This document shows, piece after piece, positions 38,247 to 53,820 of a stretch of 64,000 nucleotides of DNA. Origin of the DNA: Rhea pennata (lineage: Eukaryota > Chordata > Aves > Rheiformes > Rheidae); assembly GCF_028389875.1 (NCBI RefSeq), contig NC_084663.1, forward strand, positions 13,158,666 to 13,222,665. Direction: 5' to 3'. The notes under the pieces were generated by a model that did not search any database, had not been told where the DNA came from, and saw nothing but the letters and a program-made list of their open reading frames with translations. Every line of letters starts with the position of its first letter. The stretch's first letter is position 1. The position numbers and the translations under genes were made by a program.

Positions 38247-38820
38247 GACCTGGCCTCAAGGGAAGCAACCGGGCTTCCCTGTGCCTTGCATGACCACTCA
38301 GAAGAGGCAACAAGTGGTTGTAGTGGGCGATTCCATGCTGAGGGGGACAGAGGTGCCTATCTGTCGACCTGACCCCTCCTCTAGAGAGGTTTGCTGCCTG
38401 CTGGGGTTGAGGATACGAGATGTGTCTGAAAGGCTACCAAGGCTTGTCCGCTCATCAGACTACTACCCTCTGCTGCTCTTTCACGTGGGTGCTAACGATA
38501 CAGAGAGCAAACTAGAGACAATCAGGGAAGACTTCAAGGCCTTGGGCATGGTGGTCAAGGGTCTGGGAGCCCAGGTGGTCTTCTCATCAGTCCTGCCAAT
38601 TAGGGAGAGGCGTGGGAATGGGAGGAGGAGTAGGAAGATTTTCCAAATCAACAACTGGCTACGCCACTGGTGTTGGCAACAGGGTTTTGGATTCTATGAC
38701 CATGGAACATGGTTTGAAGATCGACAACTGGTGGGGAGAGATGGGATTCACCTCACCAAGTGGGGCACATTTGCCTTTGCAAACAGATTGGCCAGCCTAG
38801 TAAAGAGGGCTTTAAACTAG
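38221..38820 (+). pseudogene. CR1 ORF1, C-terminal esterase (SGNH-like) domain
   Basis: CR1 ORF1 proteins carry an SGNH/GDSL-type esterase domain of uncertain role in retrotransposition. In this 199-codon frame the motifs are intact. They are VVVVGDSMLRG with the nucleophile Ser at residue 38, HVGANDT (Gly90, Asn92) and GRDGIHLT with Asp174 and His177. The domain ends in FANRLASLVKRALN and a natural-looking TAG. It is out of phase with the preceding ORF1 part, so it could not be made as the full protein. The first ATG of this frame is not the native start. Confidence 0.85.
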
Positions 38821-39210
38821 GTAGGAAGGGGAAGCAGAGGTGTCATAGAGACAGGGTAGACAACAAAACACAAGTTGGGTTGGGGGACCTCCGACGGGTG
38901 CACACAGCTGGGGATGTGCGTTTGGGACATGGCTATGGGGGACCACCGTACACCCTTCTTGCGAAACCTGCAGGCATGACCACCTCCTTGAAATGCCTGT
39001 GCACCAATGCACGCAGCATGGGGGGAACAAACAGGAGGAGCTGGAGATCTGTGCGCAATCGCAGGGCCGTGATCTCATTGCAGTCACAGAGACATGGTGG
39101 GATAGCTCACATGACTGGAATGCTGTCTTGGATGGCTCTGTGCTTTTTAGGAAAGACAGGCCAGGAAGGCGAGGTGGTAGAGTCACTCTTTATGTGAGAG
39201 AGCAACTGGA

Positions 39211-40296
39211 ATGCATCGAGCTCTGCCTGGGGTGGAGGAGGAGGAGGAGGCAGCTGAGAGCTTATGGGTAAAGATCAAAGGGCAGGCTAGCATGGACACT
39301 GTTGTGGGTGTCTACTACAGGCCACCTGACCAGGAAGAGAAAGTTGATGAGGCCTTCTGTAGACAGCTGGAGGTAGCCTCAAGATCACAGGCCCTGATTC
39401 TCATGGGGGGCTTCAACCACCCTGACATCTGCTGGAGGGACAACACAGCAAGGCACAAACAGTCCAGGAGGCTCCTGCAATGCACTGATGATAACTTCTT
39501 GTCACAAATGGTGGAGGAGCCTACGAGGAAGGGTATCCTGCTGCACCTTGTCCTTACCAACAGAGAGGGACTGGTTAGAGATGTGAAGGTTGGGGGCAGC
39601 CTTGGCTGCAGTGACCATGAGATTGTGGAGTTCAGGATCCTGCAGGAAAGAAGTAAGGCAACAAGCAGGATTGCAACCCTGGACTTCAGGAGAGCGGACT
39701 TTGGGCTCTTCAGAGACCTGATTGGAGGAATCTCATGGGTTAAGGCCCTAGAGGGAAGGGGGGTCCAGGAGAGCTGGCTAATATTCAAACATCACTTGCT
39801 CCAAGCTCAAGAGCGGTGCATCCCTATGAGTAAGAAGTGCAGCAGAAGGGGCAGGAGACCTGCTTGGGTGAGCAAGGAGCTCTTGGCTTTCAGACAGAAG
39901 AAGAAAGTACACAGAATGTGGAAGAGGGGACAGGCTACTTGGGAGAATTACAGGAATGCAGTCAGAGTATGTAGAGATGCGGCGAGGAAGGCTAAGGCCC
40001 AGATGGAATTGAGTCTGGCAAGGGATGTCAAGGACAACAGGAAGGGCTTCTTCCAATACATTGTCAGCAAGAGGAGGACTAGGGAAAATGTGGGCCCGCT
40101 ACTGAATGGGGCGGGGGCCCTGGTGACAAGGGATACAGAGAAGGCAGAATTACTGAATGCGTTCTTTGCTTCAGTCTTCACTGCTAAGGGCATCCCCAGG
40201 AATCCTGCAGCCGGGACACGAGGGAGAAAGTCCAGAGAAGGGAAGACTTTCCTTTGGTTGAGGAGGATAGGATTAGAAACTGTCTGGGCAGGCTAG
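39211..40296 (+). pseudogene. Longest intact piece of CR1 ORF2: endonuclease C-half and linker
   Basis: This is the longest open frame in the window (361 codons), a fragment of the ORF2 pseudogene and not a separate gene. From about residue 14 it follows CR1 ORF2: [71 protein letters not shown], then [11 protein letters not shown] and [10 protein letters not shown]. The family match is lost after about 40235, where the true frame moves by one. The last 20 or so residues are out-of-frame read-through. Confidence 0.9.
39234..39250. repeat. GGA triplet run inside CR1 ORF2
   Basis: Five to six GGA units sit at a point where related CR1 copies encode a short acidic stretch. The ORF2 frame changes here, so slippage in this tract is a likely cause of the frameshift. 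Confidence 0.6.
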
Positions 40297-40344
40297 ACAT
40301 CCACAAATCCATGGGCCCGGACGGGGTGCATCCACGGGTACTGA

Positions 40345-41394
40345 GTGAGCTGGCAGATGTTATCGCCAGGCCGCTCTCCATCATCTTTGAAAGGTCCTGG
40401 AGACGTGCCTGAGGACTGGAAGAAAGCCAGTGTAACTCCAGTCTTCAAAAAGGGCAAGGAGGAGGACCCGGGCAACTATAGGCAGGTCAGTCTCACCTCC
40501 ATCCCTGGAAAGGTGATGGAACAGCTCATTCTGGAGGTTATTTCCAGGCATATGGAGGAAAAGAAGGTGATCAGGAGTAGCCAGCATGGATTTACCAAGG
40601 GGAAATCCTGCTTAACCAGTCTGATGATAGCCTTCTCTGATGGAATGACTGGCTGGGTAGATGAGGGGAGAGCAGTGGACATTGTGTTCCTTGACTTCAG
40701 CAAGGCTTTTGACACTGTCTCCCATAACATCCTCCTAGATAGGCTCTGGAAATGTGGGTTAGACGAGTGGACAGTGAAGTGGACTGAGAACTGGTTGAAA
40801 GGCAGAGCTCAGAGGTTGATCATCAGTGGCGTGGAGTCTAGTTGGAGGCCTGTGGCTAGTTGCATCCCCCAGGGCTCAGTACTGGGTCCCATCCTGTTCA
40901 GCTTCTTCATCAACGACCTGGATGAGGGGACAGAGTGCCTCCTCAGCAAGTTTGCAGATGCTACCAAGCTGGGAGGAGTGGCTGATGCACCTGAGGGCTG
41001 TGCTGCCATTCAGAGAGACCCGGCCAGGCTGGAGAGCTGGGTGGACAGGAACCTCCTGAGGTTCAACAAGGGCAAGTGCAGAGCCCTGCATCTAGGGAGA
41101 AATAACCCTAAGCACCAGTACAAGCTGGGGGCCGACCTTCTGGAGAGCAGCTCTGCAGAGAAGGACCTGGGAGTGCTGGTGGATGACAAGTTGACCATGA
41201 GCCAGCAATGTGCCCTTGTGGCCAAGAAAGCCAGTGGTATCCTGGGGTGCATTAGGAAGACTTGCCAGCAGGTCGAGGGACGTGATCCTGCCCCTCTACT
41301 GAGCCCTGCAGAGGCCTCATCTCGAGTCCTGTGTCCAGTTCTGGGCTCCCCAGTCCAAGAGAGACTTGGAGCTACTGGGGAGAGTCCAGCATAG
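40345..41394 (+). pseudogene. Piece of CR1 ORF2: reverse transcriptase domain
   Basis: This 349-codon open frame covers the reverse transcriptase palm and fingers from [14 protein letters not shown] to about [10 protein letters not shown]. It includes LDFSKAFDT (first catalytic Asp kept) and FADATKL at 40951-40971, where intact CR1 has two Asp in a row. The family-like sequence continues in a different frame after about 41275, so the last 35 residues of this frame are spurious. Confidence 0.9.
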
Positions 41395-42849
41395 GGCTAC
41401 AAAGATGATCTGAGGGCTGGAGCACCTGCCCTATGAGGAACAGCTGCAAGAGCTGGGCCTCTTCAGCCTGGGGAGGAGAAGGGATCTTATCAATGTGTAC
41501 AAGTACCTGAAGGGAGGGTGTGAAGGGGACGGGGCCAAACTCTTTTCAGTTGTCCCACATGACAGGACAAGAGGCAATGGGCAGAAATTGAAGCACAGGA
41601 AGTTCTGCCTGAATGTGAGGGGGAATTTCTTCCCTGTGAGAGTGACAGAGCCCTGGCACAGGTTGCCCAGAGAGGTGGTGGAGTCTCCTCCTCTGGAGAT
41701 ATTCAAGGCCCGCCTGGATGCAACCCTGTCTATCATGCTCTAGGTGACCCTGCTGAGCAGGGAGGTTGGACTAGATGATCTCCAGAGGTCCCTTCCAACC
41801 TTACTGATTCTATGATAAGGTCACAAGCAGCCTTAACACTTCCATTTTATATAACCCAGAGGTTGTCCCCTGCTCCCGGAGCAAACGTGTGCAGCTGAGC
41901 AGAGATGACTATCCTGAAACTACAGCAAGATCAGCTGACAAGGGATCAGACACACTGCTTGGGCCTGCTTAGAGGTGATCTCTGTATTTTTCCACTATTA
42001 TCACAAAACAACTTTCCATCACCATCCACTGAGGGAAGTTCCCTCTTGATCCTTACCATGGAGGACAGCAGCAAGCTATGGGAAAAATCTTGGAGTCTCT
42101 AGTGGGGGAAGCACCACAAGAAGGCCCTTCTCATGGTTGCCCCTATGTCTCAACAACCCGTTCCAGGTGCCAGACTCAAAAGGAGCAGTGACTGACCCAG
42201 CCGTAAGCTTCTCAAGGAGATGTGGAGGAAATCACTCTCTGCCAATCCCAATAATGGCAGACTCACTATGTATGTTTAATACTACTCTCACAGTAGGAGG
42301 GACAACAGGAAGAAGTCAGGGAACAGGAGGTCCAGGTATCAGCCTGATTGTGCTCCCTTCCTTCCCTGAATTATCCTTATACTACACTGCCCATGGCAAC
42401 TGCTGCCATTACCCCCTTTCCAAGAGAATCCTGTTTGGTTGCTGTCACCAGTGGGGTCTATCTGCTCAGTCAAGCAAGATAAGCAGAGTTGATAGGTACC
42501 ACCACAAACAACTCCATCAGTCAAGTCATGAATGTTGGTGGTACAGAGATCTTCCAGATGCTCTGCAGTAATCTGTGCCTTTGCATCCTGGGCCAGACAC
42601 ACCAAGCAAAATTGCCAAAATCATCCCCTGTACCAACATACCTGGCAAAGGGACTCCGCAGGGGAACTCCAAAGGACATCTCCAGGCTCCACACATCAAA
42701 GATGACAGAGATGGTAATTTTCAGGAACAAGAAAGTCTGCTTGGGCAATTGGGGTCCTAACAGCCCCGCAAGGACTGATCAGTTTTCCTGACAAGATAAG
42801 GTGGGAATGTTTGAGAGGAAGGTCAGGTTACAAGGAAAGACTGCACTTC

Positions 42850-42866
42850 ATAAATAAATAAATAAA
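42850..42866. repeat. (TAAA)n short tandem repeat
   Basis: Four TAAA units within CATAAATAAATAAATAAAAATTT. It is a simple repeat of no evident function. Confidence 0.85.
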
Positions 42867-44198
42867 AATTTAGAATAGGATATATCAATATCCTCTCCTC
42901 CACCACCTCACAACTAATGACCTATGAAAAAAGAAAGAAAATTGCTTTTCCCCCTAGTCCTTATGACCTAAAGGTTTGCTTCCCTCTCTCCTACACCAGT
43001 ACAGACATATTTCAATACAGGGTGTAACAAGGACCAAGGAGCAGTAGTGAAGGCATCTACACAAGTATAAATGGGATGCGAAGCATTGTAAGAAACTGGG
43101 TATTAATAGGAAGAGCAACTGGAAACAAAAATGAAGCAGTTCCAACAAGTATGGCATATAAAAGCATGCCCTGAAAACGGATGAAATCCAGCTTTCTCCA
43201 ATCTGGTGAACAGAGAAAAGAACAAATAGAAGCAAATGAACCAGGAGAAAAGAGCGCGCCACGGTTATTGACATATCCCCTCGTACTGCTGCTGCCACCA
43301 AAAGTGCATGAACAAGACACAATCTTGCCCTTTCTTGCCCCTTCTTAGAATTTTTGCTATGAGGAAACTGATGCAAGCTGTAGGAGATCTAAAACCAAAA
43401 GAGCAGCCTATATTACCTTGTCTGACAATACTGTTAATTTTTGCTATCACAGCAGCCTTAGCGGTTGTGTCACTTGTAGGAAATGGGTAAAGACAACAGA
43501 GGGAAAGCTACAGGGAAAGCTGGCTACTGGGTGTGGAACAGAATATCGCTATTCGGGAAAAGAAAACGAGGAGGAGGTCTGCATAGAAAACCGAAAGGGC
43601 TGGGGAACAGAAGAGCAGGGCATATGACAACAGCAGCGGGTCGGCGCTCCATAGAACGTGCTAGGAGAAAGGGGTAGGAAAGCCTACAGGAGCTGGACAG
43701 TGGAAGAATATTATATATTACAGTGCAGGAAAAAAAATAGATTGCTCTATGGACTAAAAGCAAAAGAAAGGAAAAGAGAACAATATTCATGAATTCCCTC
43801 TCCTCTAAAGCTCTCTGTTATGCTGCAGTAAATTCACTACCAAGAAATTGTTAACAGGAGTCTAACCAAGCAGACTGCAATGGGTATAACCAGCACTAAT
43901 GACAGCCTTTTTCTGCCTTTTCCCTCTAACAGCTAAGCTGGATCCCTTTGGGTTTGAAGTCTCCAGTAAAGGCAGTGGTGGCAGCAGAAGCTCACTATCG
44001 CCATCTGTAGAGAACAGGGAAATAGGAACCATACTGTATATGGTTCAATGCTAAAGATGAATCTTTAGAATTTGAACCAGTAATATTCTTCAACATTACT
44101 GCAAGTGAAACATGCTCACAATCTACAGAGGTTTTTGGAAACTATTAAATTTGCTGTCTGCCAAAGGAGGTGGTCTCCTCCACAGAAAACAACAGGAA

Positions 44199-44201
<3 letters not shown>

Positions 44202-44228
<27 letters not shown>
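44202..44228. repeat. Poly(T) run, 27 nt
   Basis: Twenty-seven uninterrupted T follow GGAAGGA and precede AGCTTCACG. On the minus strand this reads as a poly(A) tract after about 100 bases of unremarkable sequence. No retroposed gene is recognised. Confidence 0.9.
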
Positions 44229-44229
<1 letters not shown>

Positions 44230-47143
44230 GCTTCACGTTGTTCTGTTCTGGCATACACCAGGCAGAGGTAATATAGCTTAGAAAGAAAAGGTTGTAAAAA
44301 CCTAAAAAAGGTTGCAATACATGTTATCTCCATGCTCTTTGGCCCACTAAAGCCTAACAGGGACAGAAATAGGTTTCCAATCACATATTAAACAATGAAG
44401 CACACATTGAAACCTTTTAAAATTCATTTCGGTGTTTTCCTGAAAGGTCACATACCCCTTCAGATTCCAAACTTAGCAAACAGGAGAGAGATGCATGTAT
44501 CATCATCTTCATGTCACGAATTATAGAAATATTAATTCTTTTCCTAGAGAGGTACCGGGATTTCCCATTGTAGTAACTGGTGTGAGATGGATGCGACATA
44601 TGCAGGACATTCAGCAATGCTAAATTCACATCTGAACATCAATAGATACTTAAAATCCACGTAGGATTTGTTATTGAAGGGGACAGTTTTAAGGTCAGCA
44701 TTGATAAAAATGGGACACGCTTTGTACCAAACCAGTAAGGAACAATATATCAGTCTGAACCTATTGTCTTTAGCTACAGAGCTATTTTGGAAAATATTTA
44801 GACATAGATGGGATCTAGACTAAGGAGATTTGTCTAACATTTACTTAGCACACCTTAGCACTTTGGTTATAATTCTAGCATACCAAAAATGTAATTTAGA
44901 GATGAATGTAAGAAAGAATAGCCCTCGGAAGATGCTAATTTCTCAATGTATACAGAGTGCCCTTTGTGAACATCAAGAGAAATTTTAAACTGTGAATTAC
45001 CTACTTTCACAGTAAATTTAGAAAGTGAGCAGCAATGAATGCCAAAGAATGAGTGGTCAGAGATACCTACCACTAGCAGAACAAGTTTAAAGATTAAGGT
45101 TCTAAAAAGCCAAAGTAAGGCTCTTAAAAACGGGCTTTTGAAATCTGGTCAAAAATTTTAACATTAGAAAATATTGATATCACTAAAAAATAAATCAATA
45201 AATAAAATTATAAGCTACCCTGTATTCTGTCCAAATATTCTATCAGGTCTTATTTTAACAGTTCATCTTAATTTTATAAAATACTTCAGTTTGCTTGAAT
45301 TTTGATTTTCTCATTGAAGTATACCTTGTTATAATGAAACTGTCAAAAGAGCTATTGAAATTGATCCCTTAGATCTGAAAAATTAATTCTGTTTCAAAAC
45401 TTTTCAAAAAAAAAAAAAGTTTATTTGGAAACTGCATTTCCAGTTTGATTAATAAAATTAAACTACTTAAAGCAGGGGAAAGTTTGTGGTCCTGCAATAA
45501 CGTGCAACTTTGCCAACGACCATTTGCATTCCACATCCAGGATTTCTCTTCTGAATATGCTTTAATTTAAATGAAATATATATTCACAGACAAAACAGGC
45601 AGACTCAGAAATATGCTCCATAATACTGAAAGATATAGCTCACTGCACATTTTTACCTTCAGCCATAGAAAGCTTTATTCCAAGCCTGATCACACTTTCA
45701 GTTACAAAATATGTGGCAAAAATAACAGTTAACACACATGATCTGCCATATTTCTACTTGCCTCTATTTTCATACTGGATTTTCCATACTGAGGGATGGA
45801 GAACAAACGTTTCCCATTTTTAGGATGATGAATATACCTACTGGTAGCAGTTAAAAGTTTTACTTTTCTTCCCCCCTTATTTCACAGATTTGTTTTCTTC
45901 TCCCCATGCCGCCATGGTTAGTGCAACAATCCAGCACAGTGCTAGCTGCTGAGGTATATGTGGTTAAATTTCACCTTCTACTGAAACATCTTCCTCTCTC
46001 CCTTTTTTTTAATGTTGCTGAGAACCATATACTCAACATTTACAATTTTAAAAAATATTTCCATTCTACAGTAAAGAGTGGTTTTGCAATAGTGACAGGC
46101 TGTAAAAAGCAATAGCGTTATCTTTTATCCCCCATAAAATTCCTGCTGTAATTTTTTTTTCAAAATATATTTTGTGCAAAATTAAGTTCTGTGTAGGTCT
46201 GTACCATATTTTGGAAAAAACTGTATAAAACATACTTAATTGCTAAAAACAATCCCAACATCAGACAACATAGAGAAAGAAGAAATATCAGATGCAGCTG
46301 AGGTCTTCACATGAGCAACTAAATATACTATGTTCTTAAAGCTCCAGGAATACATTCTTTCAAAAACTAGAATGCACTTTGGTCATTATTAAACATTAGT
46401 ACAGAGGCAAATAAAATACAAAATGCTTGTTTCTGTTACTTTATATATAAAAATATTTTTATACCACCTAAGTTTAAGATACATTACACTGTTTGTTAAT
46501 CTTCAGAATTTTTTAAAAAGGTTTGAAGTAACATCCAGACTTGTGTAACCTAACAACATTTCTTGCATTTTTCAGTATGATGCCACTGATTTTTGGAGTT
46601 CATGAATGTATTATTTTAGAAACACAAATTGTAAGAATACTTGAGCCTGGTGATATTAATCCTCCTCATACAACCTAAAATGGAAATTTTGCTCCAACTA
46701 ACTTAACTCCAAGGGGATGAACATCCACTTCTGTCACACAGGAAAAGCAGGAGTCGGTATATGACCGGTCCATGTGGGACACAGAGAGATGGGAAACCCA
46801 AGGCTGGAGCTCACAGAGTGCACTAGGAGATGACCCCTATGGGAGAGGGTTGGTTGGGGGAGGAAGAGATAATTTGAGGAAACAAATCTGCAGAATACCA
46901 GGCTTCATTAGTGCTGCTGCCCACTCAAAGAACTTGTTTGTGTTTAACTGTTCTTAAACTTAAATGTGGTACAAATGGCATATACTATAGTGTACTACAG
47001 GAGAGCATCCATCCGTCTTATGCTCAGTCATTCATAGCATTCTCCTCTCCAGTAAGTTTTCACTTGTTTAAATATTCAACTTCAAGATATAGAAAATACT
47101 GCTCCATAGTTCACCATAATATATTCCATTTAATATACATATG

Positions 47144-47165
47144 TATATATATATATATATATATA
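47144..47165. repeat. (TA)n microsatellite
   Basis: Eleven TA units follow TACATATG. They lie 350 bases beyond the candidate PHTF2 poly(A) signal. Confidence 0.9.
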
Positions 47166-47490
47166 AAGTTTCTCATTAAAAGTAACAATAAAAAGTGCAC
47201 ATATTGAGCATGCACAGTCAGAGCTGTGCAGAACAGCCCAGTATTTCAAATAAATACAATATTTAATTTTATCAAAATATCATACAGCATGATAACCATT
47301 TACAATTATTGCTCTAATAAAAGTGTTATCAAAGAGCACTTGTTGATCTGTTATATAATACCTTAATAATATCCCAGGATATTTAAACTGCAGCCTACAC
47401 CAGTTTAGATCCTGGAATTACTCAAAATATTAAAAATTCCCCACTTAGTTCTAATATCAATATAAAATATTTCTGCTACCTGTCATACTG

Positions 47491-48037
47491 TATTATCAGT
47501 ATTTTATTTTTGTATATGTCTCACTTTCTATTGCAACCAAACATCAACTGATGCTATGTAGTCCTCAGAAACGATTGGTGCAAATGAAATGTTCTAGGCA
47601 AGTTTACTATACTTAATCAAAATAAAATGATTTCCATATAGCATTACTGTAACTAAAATTTTAAGATATTAATGTTCAGCACTGGCTTCAGTTTTAACAG
47701 ATGTTTACACAGTTTAGTGTAATCAATTACGGGGATCTCAAATTCTCAGATACCAGGGTTTTGACCCTTTCCAAATCTGATCCTTTTCCAAAACTAAACA
47801 AACAAGTATGTTTGAAAATAAAATATAAATGTCAACAAAAAGGAAAATAAAACAGCAAAAAGATGAAATAAATACAAAGATTGCACAAGTCAGATGTAAA
47901 CACTTCAATTTTCCACACAATATCCTTGAAGAGGTTGTAGCTTCTGAAAATACATATTCAGTGGCTGCTTTGAGGCAGTTTTGTCAGTCAATGAGCTTTT
48001 CTATAACACTGTGTTATCTCATCTTCCTTACATATTG
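47491..48037 (-). other. PHTF2: Probable PHTF2 3' UTR (proximal part)
   Basis: The sequence follows the PHTF2 stop codon on the minus strand. It is AT-rich, with no long frame of recognisable type. The end is set by the first good AATAAA on this strand at 47518-47513, giving a UTR of about 0.55 kb. Further minus-strand AATAAA hexamers at 45679-45674 and 45425-45420 would extend it to 2.4-2.6 kb. Which is used cannot be decided from sequence. Confidence 0.4.
47513..47518 (-). terminator. Candidate poly(A) signal for PHTF2
   Basis: TTTATT on the plus strand reads as AATAAA on the minus strand, 520 bases after the stop codon. It is the first such hexamer downstream. The downstream U/GU-rich element is weak, so a distal signal may be preferred. 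Confidence 0.3.
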
Positions 48038-48058
48038 TCATGATTTGATCTTCCAGAG
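48038..48058 (-). CDS. PHTF2: PHTF2 last coding exon (C-terminal six residues)
   Basis: After the acceptor (TTTTTCAG, AG at 48060-48059), the minus strand encodes LWKIKS and a TGA stop at 48040-48038. This matches the known end of PHTF2, which is short and basic. The exon is tiny in coding length, and the rest of it is 3' UTR. The identification rests on the exact join with the preceding exon (GFNLK then LWKIKS) in phase 0. Confidence 0.9.
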   Translation of the reverse strand, partial: LWKIKS

Positions 48059-52252
<4,194 letters not shown>

Positions 52253-53785
52253 TTAGCATTAACAGGAATTCATTTAAAAACATTTAATAACATCAAGTGA
52301 CTACTCAACAGCCATATGATAGAATAATAATGACATTTCTGCAAATGAGCAAATTTTTTGTTTCCTTTTTAATGTTAAAGAACAAATACTAGCTCAATAC
52401 TGTAGAAAATACAATGTTCTATAACATAACAAAAATATATTGACATTATTACAGCAACAACTTTAAATTTTAATGTCATTTATTCACAAATCATGCAAGA
52501 AAAACACAAGTAGGTGTTTAGGGTCTGTATAATTTCTTTTTCTTTCTTTGCTAAGCATCTGAGGTTTGTTGATTCATTTCCAGAGGCTATTAAACTAAGA
52601 TGCAGACCTTACAGGCTTAACATTCCAACAAGTTATTGAATAGACTGAAATGATAAAACAATTTTGCTAAAGTATACATATATTTTTAAATGATTTAATT
52701 GAGTACTTCATGGAAATCTTAAGCACAGAAAAATCAGCCTTTCCAGAATCTCGAAAAATGTAAAAAAAATTAAACTTTTCATTCCTGTAGGAGAACAGAA
52801 TGTTGATCATTTCAATACCTGTGCAATCCAGACTTTAAGCCACTGTCATAATAGAAGTAAATCAAGTGGAAAAATAGCTCAACTTGATAAGCTATGAACT
52901 TTTTAAGATGATAATCTTCAACAAAATAAAAAATGAGCAATTTAGCAATACTTTGAATTAGTCCTTCAGACAAACATTCTTACCAAGCTACAGCAGGAAA
53001 GTTACAGAAATAAAACAATGCTATAAGGGTCTTGTTGTAAGTTGATTATTGAAATTAGAACAATGGACATCTAAACAAAGTAACTTAATATTAAAAATTC
53101 TCCCTGAGAACGTCACTGTAACTTATACAATGAGATTAAAATCAAAAAGTATGTCTAAAACATTCCAAGATGTGTCAGGCTCCTGATTCTACTTTCAGAG
53201 GCAAAGGGGTAACAAACCTTAAATATAAAAATACTGACTTCGGCAACACAAATGTCTAAAAACAGGAATAAATTAAGACTCTGGAAACTCCTACTAACTT
53301 CGAAAAACTGATAGTTAACAATTCTAGGAAGGTTCACATATCTTTTGACAGTTATACAATTTCATTCTTAGTTTATGAAAAAAATGACAGTCTTCAACAT
53401 TCAACAGCATACCTTAAAACATGAGGGGAAACTGAATGTTGATATGCACAGCCATCTACTCTATTGTAGATGTTGTACTCTATATATCTATACATCTATT
53501 TTAAGGCTGAACTTGGCAAGAGGACAACTTTGATCAGAATATTCTTTGTATTTTACACAACAAGGTAAAAAAAAATTCAGAAGGACTTGAAAAATTAGAC
53601 AGACAGCATGCAGACAAAAAATGCCTTAACCCAAAAATGATAGCCGCCTTTTTAAGTTTCCCAGTATAACTCCTAATCATTAAATTCACAACTGAACCTA
53701 GAGCAGGAAGTAGCTACTGGAATTTTGTTGATGGAAAGTAGAAATTGCAATTTTATCTCATCTATGAGGCTTTTTCAGGTGTTTT

Positions 53786-53788
<3 letters not shown>

Positions 53789-53818
<30 letters not shown>
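53789..53818. repeat. (AC)15 microsatellite
   Basis: Fifteen uninterrupted AC units are followed by a T-run and an A-run. It is a simple repeat in a PHTF2 intron. Confidence 0.95.

Positions 53819-53820
<2 letters not shown>

Larger units (their letters stand above)
38976..41743 (+). pseudogene. CR1 ORF2 (endonuclease-reverse transcriptase), broken
   Basis: ORF2 of CR1 nicks target DNA and copies the element RNA there. The order is endonuclease (LKCLCTNARSMGG, then [41 protein letters not shown]), linker, and reverse transcriptase ([62 protein letters not shown]), ending near [19 protein letters not shown]. The reading frame changes at the G6 run at 39020-39025, in the GGA-rich tract at 39234-39250, near 40235, near 40400 and near 41275. 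In-frame TGA codons stand at 41300-41302 and 41411-41413. The endonuclease Asp of the GDFN motif is Gly (codon 39409-39411), and the second Asp of the FADD motif is Ala (codon 40960-40962). The copy is inactive. Confidence 0.95.
37900..41816 (+). mobile_element. CR1 LINE, nearly full length, inactive
   Basis: This is a non-LTR retrotransposon of the CR1 clade, the dominant LINE of birds and other sauropsids. It carries, in order, an ORF1 remnant with an esterase domain (37905-38820), an ORF2 remnant with an APE-type endonuclease and reverse transcriptase (about 38976-41743), and a short 3' UTR. It ends in the diagnostic GTTGGACTAGATGATCTCCA, AGGTCCCTTCCAACC and ATTCTATGAT (41807-41816). The length of about 3.9 kb compares with about 4.5 kb for complete CR1, so little 5' sequence is missing. 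The exact 5' boundary is uncertain, because resemblance to CR1 ORF1 becomes clear only from about 37960. Both ORFs are broken by frameshifts. No target-site duplication is evident, as is usual for CR1. Confidence 0.95.
41817..47490. other. Intergenic region between CR1 and PHTF2
   Basis: No recognisable gene is seen. From about 41.82 to 43.80 kb the composition is more balanced (about 45% GC by eye) than the AT-rich sequence that follows, and it contains several unrecognised open frames of 60-145 codons on both strands. From 43.8 kb on, the sequence is AT-rich and unique, with a T27 run at 44202-44228, a TAAA run at 42850-42866 and a TA run at 47144-47165. Part of the right end could be distal PHTF2 3' UTR if a later poly(A) signal is used. 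Confidence 0.5.

Noticed and set aside
38812..39186. Minus-strand frames inside the CR1 element
   Set aside because: They are shadows of the plus-strand ORF1/ORF2 remnants.
42954..43376. 140-codon minus-strand hydrophobic frame as a membrane protein gene
   Set aside because: Its Leu/Phe/Cys richness reflects an A/G-rich plus strand. It has no recognisable motif and no splice context.
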